Below are positions 22,213 through 30,474 of a DNA stretch of 55,519 nt, piece by piece (position 1 is the stretch's first letter; each line of letters opens with the position of its first letter). Source of the stretch: an uncultured Myxococcales bacterium (GTDB taxonomy: Bacteria > Myxococcota_A > Polyangia > Polyangiales > Houyiibacteriaceae); NCBI GenBank assembly GCA_937893795.1, contig CALCTH010000562.1:1-55519 (forward strand). Reading direction: 5' to 3'. The translations under genes were made by a program, and so were the position numbers. The notes beneath the pieces were generated by a model. The model made no database searches and was not told where the DNA came from. It was given only the letters and a program-made list of their open reading frames with translations.

Positions 22213-23079
22213 ATGACTTTGCTTCGTCCGCTCCTCGGCGGTGCGCTGGTGCTCGTCCTCGCGGTCGCGCTCGCCGGAACGGCGGCCGCCTGTAGCCTCG
22301 TGAACAACACGGTCGAGGAGGTGCTCGGGGAGATTCCCTTGGCAGACGAACGCGCCGTACCGAGCAACGTCGCCATTCGCGCTCCCTCGGCGTCCTCCGC
22401 CGATTTCGTGGCGGCCGGCATCCCGCTCGTCCGCGTGGACTCGTCGATGGAAAGGCTGAGCGAGCGGGCCACCGGTCCCGCCGACACCCTGCCACCGAGC
22501 GCGCCCACGGTGCTCCGCGCCACCACGTCCTTCCAGGAGTTTCCCGATCCTGCGGAGGACTGCTTTGGGAGCCAGCGCTCCATCACCCTGCAGGTCGAGC
22601 CCTCCCTCGACGACCAGGCCACCCCCGACCGGCTGACCTACGCCCTCTTCTTCGGCGCGACGGGGAGCGAGGCGCGCGAAGCCGCGACCCCCGACTTCGT
22701 GCTCGCCGACTTCGAGGGGGACTACGTCGGGACGCAGGTCTACGCGGAGGCCGGGGCCATCGCGGCGCCGGGTGCCTGGGTCCGGGTCGTGTTCCTCGAC
22801 CAGGCCGGCAACGCGAGCGCGAGCAGCGAGCCCGTCGAAGTCGACGACACCACGCCGACCGAGCCCCCCGACATGGGCGCGACAGACGAGGACATGGGCG
22901 CGCCGCTCGACATGGCGGCGGCCGACGACATGGGCTCCCCGGCGGCGGACATGGCGAGCTCGGGTGCGAGGTCGGACGACTCCGGCTGCAGCGCGGCTCC
23001 CGGGGCGGCGAGGTCGTGGTGGCTCCTGATCATGGCGCTCGTTGGCTGCCGGCGCGCGTTGTCGACGCGTCCGGGCTGA
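22213..23079 (+). CDS. MYXO-CTERM-sorted surface protein
   Basis: A 288-residue protein with a long N-terminal signal sequence (about 1-26, Leu/Ala-rich, ending A-A-A-C). The C-terminus has an acidic, repetitive linker with repeated D-M-G-x-P and 'DMAAADDMGS' units, then D-S-G-C-S, a hydrophobic segment (SWWLLIMALVG) and C-R-R. This Cys-hydrophobic-Arg arrangement is the MYXO-CTERM sorting tail, which in Myxococcus is processed by a rhombosortase-like/MrtX-type system and leads to surface exposure. The middle, about 50-210, is unrecognised and may be Ig-like (ends 'VRVVFLDQAGNASASSEPVEV'). No partner protease gene is in the window. Function unknown. Confidence 0.75.
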   Translation: MTLLRPLLGGALVLVLAVALAGTAAACSLVNNTVEEVLGEIPLADERAVPSNVAIRAPSASSADFVAAGIPLVRVDSSMERLSERATGPADTLPPSAPTVLRATTSFQEFPDPAEDCFGSQRSITLQVEPSLDDQATPDRLTYALFFGATGSEAREAATPDFVLADFEGDYVGTQVYAEAGAIAAPGAWVRVVFLDQAGNASASSEPVEVDDTTPTEPPDMGATDEDMGAPLDMAAADDMGSPAADMASSGARSDDSGCSAAPGAARSWWLLIMALVGCRRALSTRPG

Positions 23080-23137
23080 TGGCGTGACGGCGAGACGCGG
23101 TCGTCGAGTCCGACGAGACCACCGTAGGCAGCACGAC

Positions 23138-24561
23138 ATGCACTTCGTGATCCCGGCCCTTCTCGTCGTATGCGCCGGCTGCGCCGAGAGCTCGCTTCCC
23201 AGCCACGCGGGTGGTTCGGGCCCGGGCGACCAGGGTCCGACCGAGATGTCCCGGGAGTCCGACGCGCTTCTCGTGCCGCCCGGTGAGCTTGTCGCCGTGG
23301 TGCCCGGACGTCGGCTTCGAGAGCTCGCCTACGTACCCAACGATGGAACGCGCAATGTCCTGCCGCGTTGGCTCCTCGACGCACGCTTCGACGAACCATG
23401 CTTCCCGAGCGATCAACTCGAGGGCGAGCGGACGCGTTGCTTGTCGGGTCGCTTCGACAAGCGCATCTTCGACCTGCCCTTCCCTGGCTCGACGCGGAGT
23501 GTTCCGTGCGCGCCATGCCCGACCTCGCCCGATGCGGTGAAGTGGGGCGCCTCTGGCTCGTCCCGCACGACCCACCGATCCCCCTCCGCGAGTCCATCGC
23601 GCGCCGTTGGGTCGTCGTGCAACGGACCGGCGCTGCCCTCGACCTCGCGACGCGCGATGCCTTCGAGCTCGGTTTCGACGGCGGGGGTCGCTGGGCATGC
23701 CACGCATCCGTCGCCCCGGTGTCGCCCGACGCAGCAGAGCTGGCGGGCGACACGTTCCGCGAGGGTCGCCGGGTTTCGGAGAGCGAGCTCGTGGAGCTGG
23801 TCGAAGAGCGTGTGGTCCGCGAAGGAAGTTTGGTGCGGGAAGTTCTCCGCCGGTATGCCGACGGGACGCGGGTTCTCTCTCGTGAGCTTCCCGCTGACGG
23901 GAATCGACCTGCCCTCAGGCGAAGCGATACCGGCACGATTCACGCGGTACCCTATGACGAACGAGACGCGATCGACCTCAGCGTCTATCCGGTGCTCCGC
24001 CCGGTGTCGGTCGGTACGGGGCGCCTACGACCGCTTCGCTGGGTCGACGAGGCCGGCAGCGCGTGGCCCTTTTATCGGTTCTCAAACCTCGAGCGGAACT
24101 TCCTGCGACGCGGCCACTACGCCCTGTTCGTGGACATGCGGCTCGGCGTCGAGTGCATGTGGTGGGACACGGTCGAGGGCGGCCGCTGCCTCCCCCGAGG
24201 GACGGTGACCCTGGACGCCCGGGCCAGCGGTTTCGACGCATCGGGCCCGGCCGCCGCCGCCTATGCCGACCCAGGCTGCACCGAGCGCCTCGTTGCTCGA
24301 TACGCGGGCATCACGCCAACGCACCTCGCGGTGGTCGAGGACCCCGATGCGATCTGCCCGGTTCCCCACCTGGTCACGGAGCTCCGCCGGCTCGACACAC
24401 CGCTGACCGAGGGCGCGCCGATCTACTCACGCAGTATTCCAGACGGCGCGTGCTTCTTGCACAGCCGGGTGCGCGCCGGCTCGCCTCTCCTCTTCCGGCA
24501 GGAGGACAGCGCGCCCGAACCACTGTCGCGCTACGCGAGGCTCGACGGGCGTTCGCCATGA
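23138..24561 (+). pseudogene. frameshifted paralogue of the RC(L/V)P-module lipoprotein
   Basis: The ATG at 23138 opens a signal sequence with a lipoprotein-like end (V-C-A-G-C) and about 115 coding-like residues to 'CLSGRFDKRIFDLPFPG'. From about 23470-23495 the coding signal moves by one frame (frame 2 to frame 1): it continues L-D-A-E-C-S-V-R-A-M and stays open to the TGA at 24561. The downstream part contains 'GTGRLRPLRWVDEAG', L-G-V-E-C-M-W-W-D and G-G-R-C-L-P, matching the intact lipoprotein at 6395-8023, so one gene is split by an indel. A real pseudogene and a sequencing/assembly error are both possible. It appears shorter than its paralogue (about 474 codons against 542), so one module is missing or diverged. 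Confidence 0.65.
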
Positions 24562-24615
24562 GCGCGCGTGTAGCGGCGGTGCGACGGTCCGCAGCGCCGC
24601 GCAGCGCCGCGCCGC

Positions 24616-25434
24616 TCAGCGCACCTCGAGGATCGGCGCTCCCCAAAAGGACCAGTCGTTTTGGATGTCCCCGCTGGCCGCGGCGATCAGGGTGAGCGAC
24701 GTCGCGCCGGCGGGAATCGGCACGTCGATGGGGAAACGACTCCCGGGCGCGCTCACTCCACGCTCCTCGAAGACGATCGCGTCGTCGACGGCGACGAGGA
24801 AGGAGAGCACGTTCTCCGCCAAGGGCGTGCGGTTGCCGATGCCGGCCGTCGCCTGGAAGCGCACCGGCGTCCCATGGGCGGCCGCGATGGCTGCCAGGTC
24901 GAACGTGATGCCCTTGTTGGCGTGCGCGCCGATCTGCGGGCCTTCGAACTCGGTGACGATGCTCGAGTTGGTGCCGTTCCAGAGGTGGTCCCAGGTGGAC
25001 TGCGTGAAGATGCTCGGTGCCCAGTCCGGAACGCCCGTCAACGTCGTACCATCGCTCCGGATGGGTACGGGCGCGTCCTCGGCCTCGCCGCCGTCCGGAC
25101 AAAAGACGCCGTCCACGAGCGCGTTCTCCGCGGGCACGTAGACGTTTGCCGGGCAGTCGAGCGCGAGCGCCCGCATTGGCGCCGCGAGCCCCGTGAGCAT
25201 GTCGATGCCCCGATCGCCGCCGCTGCCCGTGCCGTCGCCGCCTCCGACGATGTCCGCGAGGTCGATGCGCGTGCCCGGGCTCATGTCCGGCGGCATGTCC
25301 TCGCCCGCGTCGTCGACGCCTGCCTCACCGGCCCCTTCGTCGGAGGCCAGGTCCAGCACCACGTCGGCGTTCGAGTTTCCTCCGCAGGCCGCGAGCGCCC
25401 ACCACGCAGCTGCCCAGACGAGCTCTCGTCCCAT
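24616..25434 (-). CDS. lipoprotein with NPCBM-like carbohydrate-binding module
   Basis: A 272-residue protein. It starts with a short signal and lipobox L-A-A-C (Cys17), followed by an Asp/Glu/Gly-rich linker to about residue 60. The C-terminal about 145 residues show the NPCBM (novel putative carbohydrate-binding module) sequence plan: 'IGAHANKGITFDLAAIAA', then 'RFQATAGIGNRTPLAENVLSFLVAVDD' strands, I-D-V-P-I-P-A-G-A-x-x-L-T-L-I, and a final D-W-S-F-W-G-A-P-I-L segment (D-x-x-x-W is typical of the end). It could bind glycans on the cell surface or in soil. No catalytic domain is fused to it. The start is shared with a 98-bp divergent promoter region opposite the hybrid kinase gene. Confidence 0.75.
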   Translation of the reverse strand: MGRELVWAAAWWALAACGGNSNADVVLDLASDEGAGEAGVDDAGEDMPPDMSPGTRIDLADIVGGGDGTGSGGDRGIDMLTGLAAPMRALALDCPANVYVPAENALVDGVFCPDGGEAEDAPVPIRSDGTTLTGVPDWAPSIFTQSTWDHLWNGTNSSIVTEFEGPQIGAHANKGITFDLAAIAAAHGTPVRFQATAGIGNRTPLAENVLSFLVAVDDAIVFEERGVSAPGSRFPIDVPIPAGATSLTLIAAASGDIQNDWSFWGAPILEVR

Positions 25435-25532
25435 GGACCGAGGGTACCCCGCGTCCCGGGTGGGGCTTCGAACCCGCGTGACCGGGGCGCGTCGGGTTCA
25501 CCACGGCGTGATGCGGCTCGTATGGTCTGAGC

Positions 25533-27779
25533 ATGGAGGGGACGGAGGCCATCCAGGAGGACGCACGACGCGCGTGGTCGCAGCAAGACACCGCGGCCGC
25601 CGCGCGCCTCGTCGCGTTTCTGGCCCGCCGCCGCGCGTCGGCCTCTCCGGAGCTCGTCGCCGCGGCGTGTCTGGGCGTCGCTCAGGTCGCCTGGTGGGCA
25701 CAGCAGGATCCAGAGCGCGCGCGGCGTTACGTCGACGCGGGCCTGGCGCGTTTGGACATCGACCTGGCCACCCTCGTCGGCCTTCGGCTCCTCAACTTCT
25801 CGGCGTTCTTGGCGAGCCAGCAAGGACGCATCCTCGAGGCGCTACCAGCGGTGCTCTCCGTGCGGCGCCTCGCGCCGGACGTGCCGGGCGCGGAGCGCGA
25901 GCTCCTCCAGGCGCAATACACGCTCGTCGCCATCCTCACCCATCTCGGCGCCCTCGACGAAGCGGAGGCGCTGCACCGCGAGCTCCGGGAGGAAGGAGGG
26001 GCGTTTGGCCCGGGCGAGACGGAGCACGCTATTCTGCTTCTTCGCCGCGGCGACGTCGACGCCGCGCGGGAGGTGGTGGCGCGCCTGCGTTCGACGCTGG
26101 AGGGCGGGCGGCCGGCCGCGCCCAAGGTGCTCTCCGTGCTGGACGCCTGGATCGCCCTCGCCGACGGGAAGCTCGAGGACGTCCTGGAGAAGGCCACCTA
26201 CGCCGTCGGCGTCCCGCCCGCCTGGCACCAGCTCGAGGTGGTCGCGCTCTGGCTTCGCGCGGAGGCGCACCTCGCCCTCGGCGACCCCGTGGCTGCGGAG
26301 GCCGATGCGCGAAAGGGCCTCGGTCACCTGCGCTACCCCGCCGGCGGCCTGGTTCATCGCGACCTGACCACGGTGCTCGTCCGTGCCCTCCACGGGCAGG
26401 GCCGTCACGATGACGTCATCGAGGAGGTGGCGCAGCGCACGAGCGCGCTCGGTGGGGCCGGGGAGCGCTTCGCCGTCGGGTTGCTGCGGATGGTGCGCGA
26501 CTTCGACCGGCAGCTCGAGCGGCTCCGCTACGTGGAGGTCGAGGCGCGTGCCCAGGCCCTCGCGCGCGTCAATCGGGAGCTCGAGGAGGCCCGCGATACG
26601 GCGGAGGCGGCTCTCGCCGCGCAGCGGGCGCTCCAAGAGCACCTCCAGCGCGCCGCCAAGCTCGAGGCCGTGGGTCAGCTCTCGGCTGGCCTCGCCCACG
26701 ACCTGAACAACTTCCTCACGACGGTCTACGGAAGCGCGGACGGCCTTCGGCTCCAGCTGGGAGAGGGCGGGCCCGCTGCGCCCTTTCTCGCCGAGCTCGA
26801 CACGGCGTCCGAGCGCGCGTCACGCCTGAGCCGTCGCCTCCTCGCGCTCACGCGGCGTCGCACCGACCCTGCGAGCACCGTCGCCATTCACACCGTCATG
26901 GAGCGCGTCGCCGAGCAGGCACGAGAGCGGCTCGGGCCCGAGGTGACCTTCGCCCTCGAGCTCGGTCCGCCCGCCGTCGCCCACATCGCTGCCGACGCCG
27001 TCGTGCAGGCCCTGATGAACCTCGTCGTCAACGCCCAGGAGGCCATCGAGGGGGAGGGGCGCGTGACGCTGCGGCAGGAGCTCGGCCTCTGCCCCGAGGG
27101 GCGCCCGGCGATCCGCGTGGTGGTCGAGGACGATGGCGACGGGATGAGCGAGGCGGTGAGGCGCCGCGTCTTCGAGCCCTTCTTCAGCACCAAGGACCGG
27201 AAACCGGGGAGCGGCCTCGGTCTGACCATCTGCCAACAGGTAGCGGTGGAAGCCGGCGGCGTGGTCGACGTGCGCAGCGAGCCGGGACGAGGCTGCTCCG
27301 TCGCCCTCGTCCTTCCCCAGGTCGAGGGTGCCACCCGTCCGCGCGCGCCGAGCGACGTCGACGCCCCGTCGCCCCAGCCCAGGAGCTCCGGTGAGGTCAT
27401 CCTCCTGGTCGAGGACGAGCCCCTCGTTCGCCGCAGCACGGCCCGCTGCCTTCGGCGCCTCGGCTTCGAGGTGTGGACCGCCGAGAACGGGCGCGAGGGC
27501 ATGGAGCGCTTCGACGAAGGCCCCGAGCGGGTCACCGCCGTCATCAGCGACATCGTCATGCCGGAGGCGAGCGGGGTCGACGTCGCCCGCTACGTCGTCG
27601 AGCGTCACCCGCGCTGCCCCGTGCTCCTCATGTCCGGGTACGCCGAGGAGGAGGCCCTCGGGGATCTCCTCGCGCACCCGCGCGTGCGGTTCTTGGCCAA
27701 GCCCTTCCGCTATGCCGAGCTCGAGGAGTGCCTCGCCCAGGTGCTGGTGCTCGCGCGCGACCACGAGGCGGCGGGGTAG
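25533..27779 (+). CDS. cytosolic hybrid histidine kinase with C-terminal receiver
   Basis: A 748-residue protein without membrane helices. About residues 1-330 are helical and look like TPR-type repeats (for example 'AEALHREL' and 'LALGDPVAAEADARKGLGHL'). A coiled coil (about 335-375) leads to the phosphoacceptor box L-S-A-G-L-A-H-D-L-N-N with His389, then the HATPase_c domain with N-box 'LMNLVVNAQEAI' (about 495), D-G-D-G-M (about 533) and G-S-G-L-G-L (about 557). The receiver domain at about 630-745 has acidic E-D-E, phosphoacceptor Asp673 in S-D-I-V-M-P-E, and K-P-F. No response regulator with a DNA-binding domain is adjacent, so the output is either internal or elsewhere. It converges on the Cys-rich gene at 27846. 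Confidence 0.88.
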   Translation: MEGTEAIQEDARRAWSQQDTAAAARLVAFLARRRASASPELVAAACLGVAQVAWWAQQDPERARRYVDAGLARLDIDLATLVGLRLLNFSAFLASQQGRILEALPAVLSVRRLAPDVPGAERELLQAQYTLVAILTHLGALDEAEALHRELREEGGAFGPGETEHAILLLRRGDVDAAREVVARLRSTLEGGRPAAPKVLSVLDAWIALADGKLEDVLEKATYAVGVPPAWHQLEVVALWLRAEAHLALGDPVAAEADARKGLGHLRYPAGGLVHRDLTTVLVRALHGQGRHDDVIEEVAQRTSALGGAGERFAVGLLRMVRDFDRQLERLRYVEVEARAQALARVNRELEEARDTAEAALAAQRALQEHLQRAAKLEAVGQLSAGLAHDLNNFLTTVYGSADGLRLQLGEGGPAAPFLAELDTASERASRLSRRLLALTRRRTDPASTVAIHTVMERVAEQARERLGPEVTFALELGPPAVAHIAADAVVQALMNLVVNAQEAIEGEGRVTLRQELGLCPEGRPAIRVVVEDDGDGMSEAVRRRVFEPFFSTKDRKPGSGLGLTICQQVAVEAGGVVDVRSEPGRGCSVALVLPQVEGATRPRAPSDVDAPSPQPRSSGEVILLVEDEPLVRRSTARCLRRLGFEVWTAENGREGMERFDEGPERVTAVISDIVMPEASGVDVARYVVERHPRCPVLLMSGYAEEEALGDLLAHPRVRFLAKPFRYAELEECLAQVLVLARDHEAAG

Positions 27780-27798
27780 CGTCAGCCGCTCGTGCGAG

Positions 27799-27836
27799 CG
27801 ACCGGCGGCGCGTCCCCCGAAAGGCGCCGCCGGTCG
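27799..27836. terminator. strong hairpin between convergent genes
   Basis: A perfect 13-bp inverted repeat, arms 27799-27811 and 27824-27836 (CGACCGGCGGCGC and its complement), around a 12-nt loop, sits in the 66-bp gap between two convergent stops. There is no T-tract. Its position fits a bidirectional transcription barrier. Confidence 0.5.
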
Positions 27837-27845
27837 GTCGGTCTC

Positions 27846-29909
27846 TCAGTCGTCGCGGCGCCGGCGCGCCAGCGCGAGCAGACCCAGGAAGAAGGCCCCG
27901 CCGCCGGTCCCGCCGGCCGCGCACCCGCCACCGCTGGAGGGCGGCGGCCCCACGGGCATCCCCGCGTCCATGGTGGGCGTCACGCCCATGTCGTCCGTGC
28001 CGGCGTCCGGCTCCGGACCCATCTCGGGCACGCCCGGGTCCGGCCGCATACGCACGAAGTCGGTGCAGTCGATGTTGCAGCCCCCGAAGACCATGCCGTT
28101 GGTGTCGCCGTCGTCGCAGGTCTCGGTGTCCGACACGAAGCCGTCGCCGCAGGTCGACGGCTGGCAGAGCGGGTTGCAGTCATCGGCCGCGTCGACGTTC
28201 CCGTCATCGCAACCCTCGCCGCTGTCTATCACGGCGTCGCCGCAGAAGGCGTCGCGGCAGATCGTGCGGCAGGCGTCGGGGTCGACGTCGCTGTTGTCCT
28301 CGCCGTCGTCGCACTCCTCGGCGCCCGTCACGATTCCGTCGCCACAGCGATCGGCGACGCAGGCGTCACACCCGTCGTCCGGGTCGTCGTTGCCGTCGTC
28401 GCAGTCCTCCACGCCGACGCGGACGATTCCGTCGCCGCAGATGGCGTCCGTGCAGGCGGCCGTGCAGCTGTCGCCGTCGAAGGAGTTGCCGTCGTCGCAC
28501 TCCTCGCCGAGCAGGCTCTGGAGGATTCCGTCGCCGCAGAAGGCGATCCGGCAGGCGTTCGAGCACATGTCCTCGTCGATGACGTTGCCGTCGTCGCACT
28601 CCTCACCGCTGTCGACGACCCCATCCGTGCAGAACCCGAAGAGGCAGCCACCGCCCGCCGTCGCGCGGCAGGCGTCGGGCTCCGTGTCGCTGTTGTCCGG
28701 GCCGTCGTCGCATTCCTCGGTGGTCGCGCGGCGGCCGTCGCCGCAGACCGGGAGCGTGCAGTCGTTGGCGCACTCGTCGAGGTCGAAGCCGTTGCCGTCG
28801 TCGCACTCCTCGACGCCGATGTTCTGGACGCCGTCGCCGCACACGTTGAGCCGGCAGAAATCGGTGCAGCCGTCCGTGGCGATGGTGTTCCCGTCGTCGC
28901 ACTCCTCGAACTCGTCGAGTTGCAGCACACCGTCGCCGCAGTTGGGCGGCGGCGTGAAGAGGAAGTTTACGATGCGGTTCTGGTCGATGGGAGCGATGCC
29001 CTCGAGGGCCCGCGGGGCCAGCAGCGGATCCGTGTAGCTGCGTGCCAGCGTCTCGGCGCTCGCGCTGTCGGCACCGGTGGGAAAGGAGAAGTGCAGGAAG
29101 ATGACCGTTTGCCCCGCCCGAATGGTGATCGGTTCATATTCCCATGCCAGCTCGTCCGCATCGAAGGTGCTGGAGGTCGCGAAGGGGTTGAAGGCAGCGT
29201 AGGCGACACGTCCGGGTGCCCCAGGGCCGGCCGTGACGTGGCCGATGTTCTGGTCCATAGCGGTCGTGCTCCGCGTCGTGAACCAGTTCACGCCCGCGCC
29301 GATGGTCCCTCCGAGGCTGCTCGCGCCGACCGTTTGAGTGGTGTCTCCGAGCTCGGCGAATCGTGTCGATGTCGTCCCGACGCGTACGCGAACTGTCTGG
29401 GGAGACCCCGAGGTGTTCTCGATAATCTCCATATAACGGATGAATGGCGTACCCGATGCAGGGATGAACGTGCGTCGCTGGGCCGTGATGCCACTGCTTC
29501 CGCCGGCCACGGGACGGCTGACGGTAATGATCTCATCCGTGCTCGTCGGGCCCATGACCCGCGATGCGAAGCGGCCGAAGGTCGCGCGGAAGTCCTCGGT
29601 GGTCTGATTGCAGGTCGTTCCCGGGAACCCTCCGCGGGCGACGTCCAGCACGCAGAGGTTCGGCCAGCTGGAATACGTTCCGCTGTAGGCCGTCAGAAAG
29701 GGCGACGTTCCCAGCGACGAGATCTCTCCGCCATCGTCGTCGTCCATGTTGAACGTGACGGTACCGCCACTCGAGAGGGTGCCCACACAGCTCGTGAACC
29801 CATCTGGGTTCTGGCACTGGGCGGCTGCGCCGGAGGGTGCGACGGCGAGCACGACGAGGGAGAAGGTGAGTGACGCCAATCGCCACCCCCATCGGGTAAG
29901 TAAAGTCAT
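27846..29909 (-). CDS. MYXO-CTERM protein with Myxococcus Cys-rich repeats
   Basis: A 687-residue protein: signal peptide (to about A-A-A-Q), an about 300-residue N-terminal domain of unknown type with beta-strand patterns, then nine copies of the disulfide-rich repeat typified by C-G-D-G-x(6-9)-(E/D)-x-C-D-D-G-N-x(6-9)-C-x(2-3)-C, as seen in the TIGR02232 repeat. It ends in a Pro/Gly/Asp linker, G-G-G-C, a hydrophobic stretch and R-R-R-R, a MYXO-CTERM-type tail. These repeats are typical of large myxobacterial surface proteins, but their ligand is unknown. The N-terminal half has lower GC than the repeats. It is predicted to be exposed at the cell surface. Confidence 0.85.
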   Translation of the reverse strand: MTLLTRWGWRLASLTFSLVVLAVAPSGAAAQCQNPDGFTSCVGTLSSGGTVTFNMDDDDGGEISSLGTSPFLTAYSGTYSSWPNLCVLDVARGGFPGTTCNQTTEDFRATFGRFASRVMGPTSTDEIITVSRPVAGGSSGITAQRRTFIPASGTPFIRYMEIIENTSGSPQTVRVRVGTTSTRFAELGDTTQTVGASSLGGTIGAGVNWFTTRSTTAMDQNIGHVTAGPGAPGRVAYAAFNPFATSSTFDADELAWEYEPITIRAGQTVIFLHFSFPTGADSASAETLARSYTDPLLAPRALEGIAPIDQNRIVNFLFTPPPNCGDGVLQLDEFEECDDGNTIATDGCTDFCRLNVCGDGVQNIGVEECDDGNGFDLDECANDCTLPVCGDGRRATTEECDDGPDNSDTEPDACRATAGGGCLFGFCTDGVVDSGEECDDGNVIDEDMCSNACRIAFCGDGILQSLLGEECDDGNSFDGDSCTAACTDAICGDGIVRVGVEDCDDGNDDPDDGCDACVADRCGDGIVTGAEECDDGEDNSDVDPDACRTICRDAFCGDAVIDSGEGCDDGNVDAADDCNPLCQPSTCGDGFVSDTETCDDGDTNGMVFGGCNIDCTDFVRMRPDPGVPEMGPEPDAGTDDMGVTPTMDAGMPVGPPPSSGGGCAAGGTGGGAFFLGLLALARRRRDD

Positions 29910-30277
29910 TTGTGATACCGTGAAGAAAGAGCCGTTATACCGAGCGCACGCCGGTTGGCGTGGTGTGAGAAGCTCGGTGTCAGTGGGGTTGTGAGGCGCG
30001 ATGGCGCCGGCGGCGAGCTGTTCTTTTCAGACTCGTAACCGGCATCACCACGCCCCTCCCCAGAAAAACATAACGGGCAATCTGCTCATTGGCTACATCG
30101 CTTTAAGGACAAAGCTCGCTCCAGAAGGGCCTGCCCCGAGGTTGGGTCTCGCCGGCTGCGTCATCGGCGTACCTCGTTCGGGGGTGAGTAGCGGCTCGCC
30201 CACTCATGACGTCGTGATCCGTACCCCGACGCGGCGAGGCGCGGAGAGTGCTTCACGCGGATGCCGCCTCAGCTTCC
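29910..30277. other. gene-free stretch upstream of the Cys-rich gene
   Basis: About 370 bp of noticeably lower GC than its neighbours (for example AT-rich patches at 30060-30120). It lies upstream of the minus-strand start at 29909, so it should hold that gene's promoter. A TATAAC on the minus strand at 29935-29940 is a -10 candidate, with no convincing -35 at the right spacing. No gene or RNA is supported. Confidence 0.35.
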
Positions 30278-30448
30278 TCATCCGCCAAGAGCAGCCGTGT
30301 CGAAGTCCACGCGAACCACCCGAACACCACCGTGAAGACCGGTCGGTGGGGAACACCGTAAGTCAGCGTGCAGCACGGCAAAGACGACGAGGGCTGCGCC
30401 AAAAAGCGCGACTGCCGAAAGGCCGGAGAGCGCCGCGAGCTCCCGCAT
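30278..30448 (-). CDS. possible small membrane protein (56 residues)
   Basis: An ATG at 30448 starts a 56-residue frame with one clear hydrophobic helix (about residues 10-27, SAVALFGAALVVFAV) followed by a charged C-terminus. It lies 26 bp downstream of the lipoprotein stop on the same strand, so it could be a short cistron in the same transcript. It has no strong ribosome-binding site and no family was recognised, so it may be fortuitous. Confidence 0.3.
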   Translation of the reverse strand: MRELAALSGLSAVALFGAALVVFAVLHADLRCSPPTGLHGGVRVVRVDFDTAALGG

Positions 30449-30474
30449 CGACCGAGTACGGTTCACGACACCTC

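Noticed and set aside
25455-25500. tRNA-like T-loop sequence (ggttcgaa type on the minus strand)
   Set aside because: The flanking bases do not form a 5-bp T-stem, and no anticodon or acceptor stem can be built around it; it lies in the divergent promoter gap of the NPCBM lipoprotein gene.
28050-28945. Repeated short GC-rich blocks that could suggest a CRISPR or VNTR
   Set aside because: They encode the disulfide repeats of the surface protein; units vary in length and sequence and have no spacer structure.
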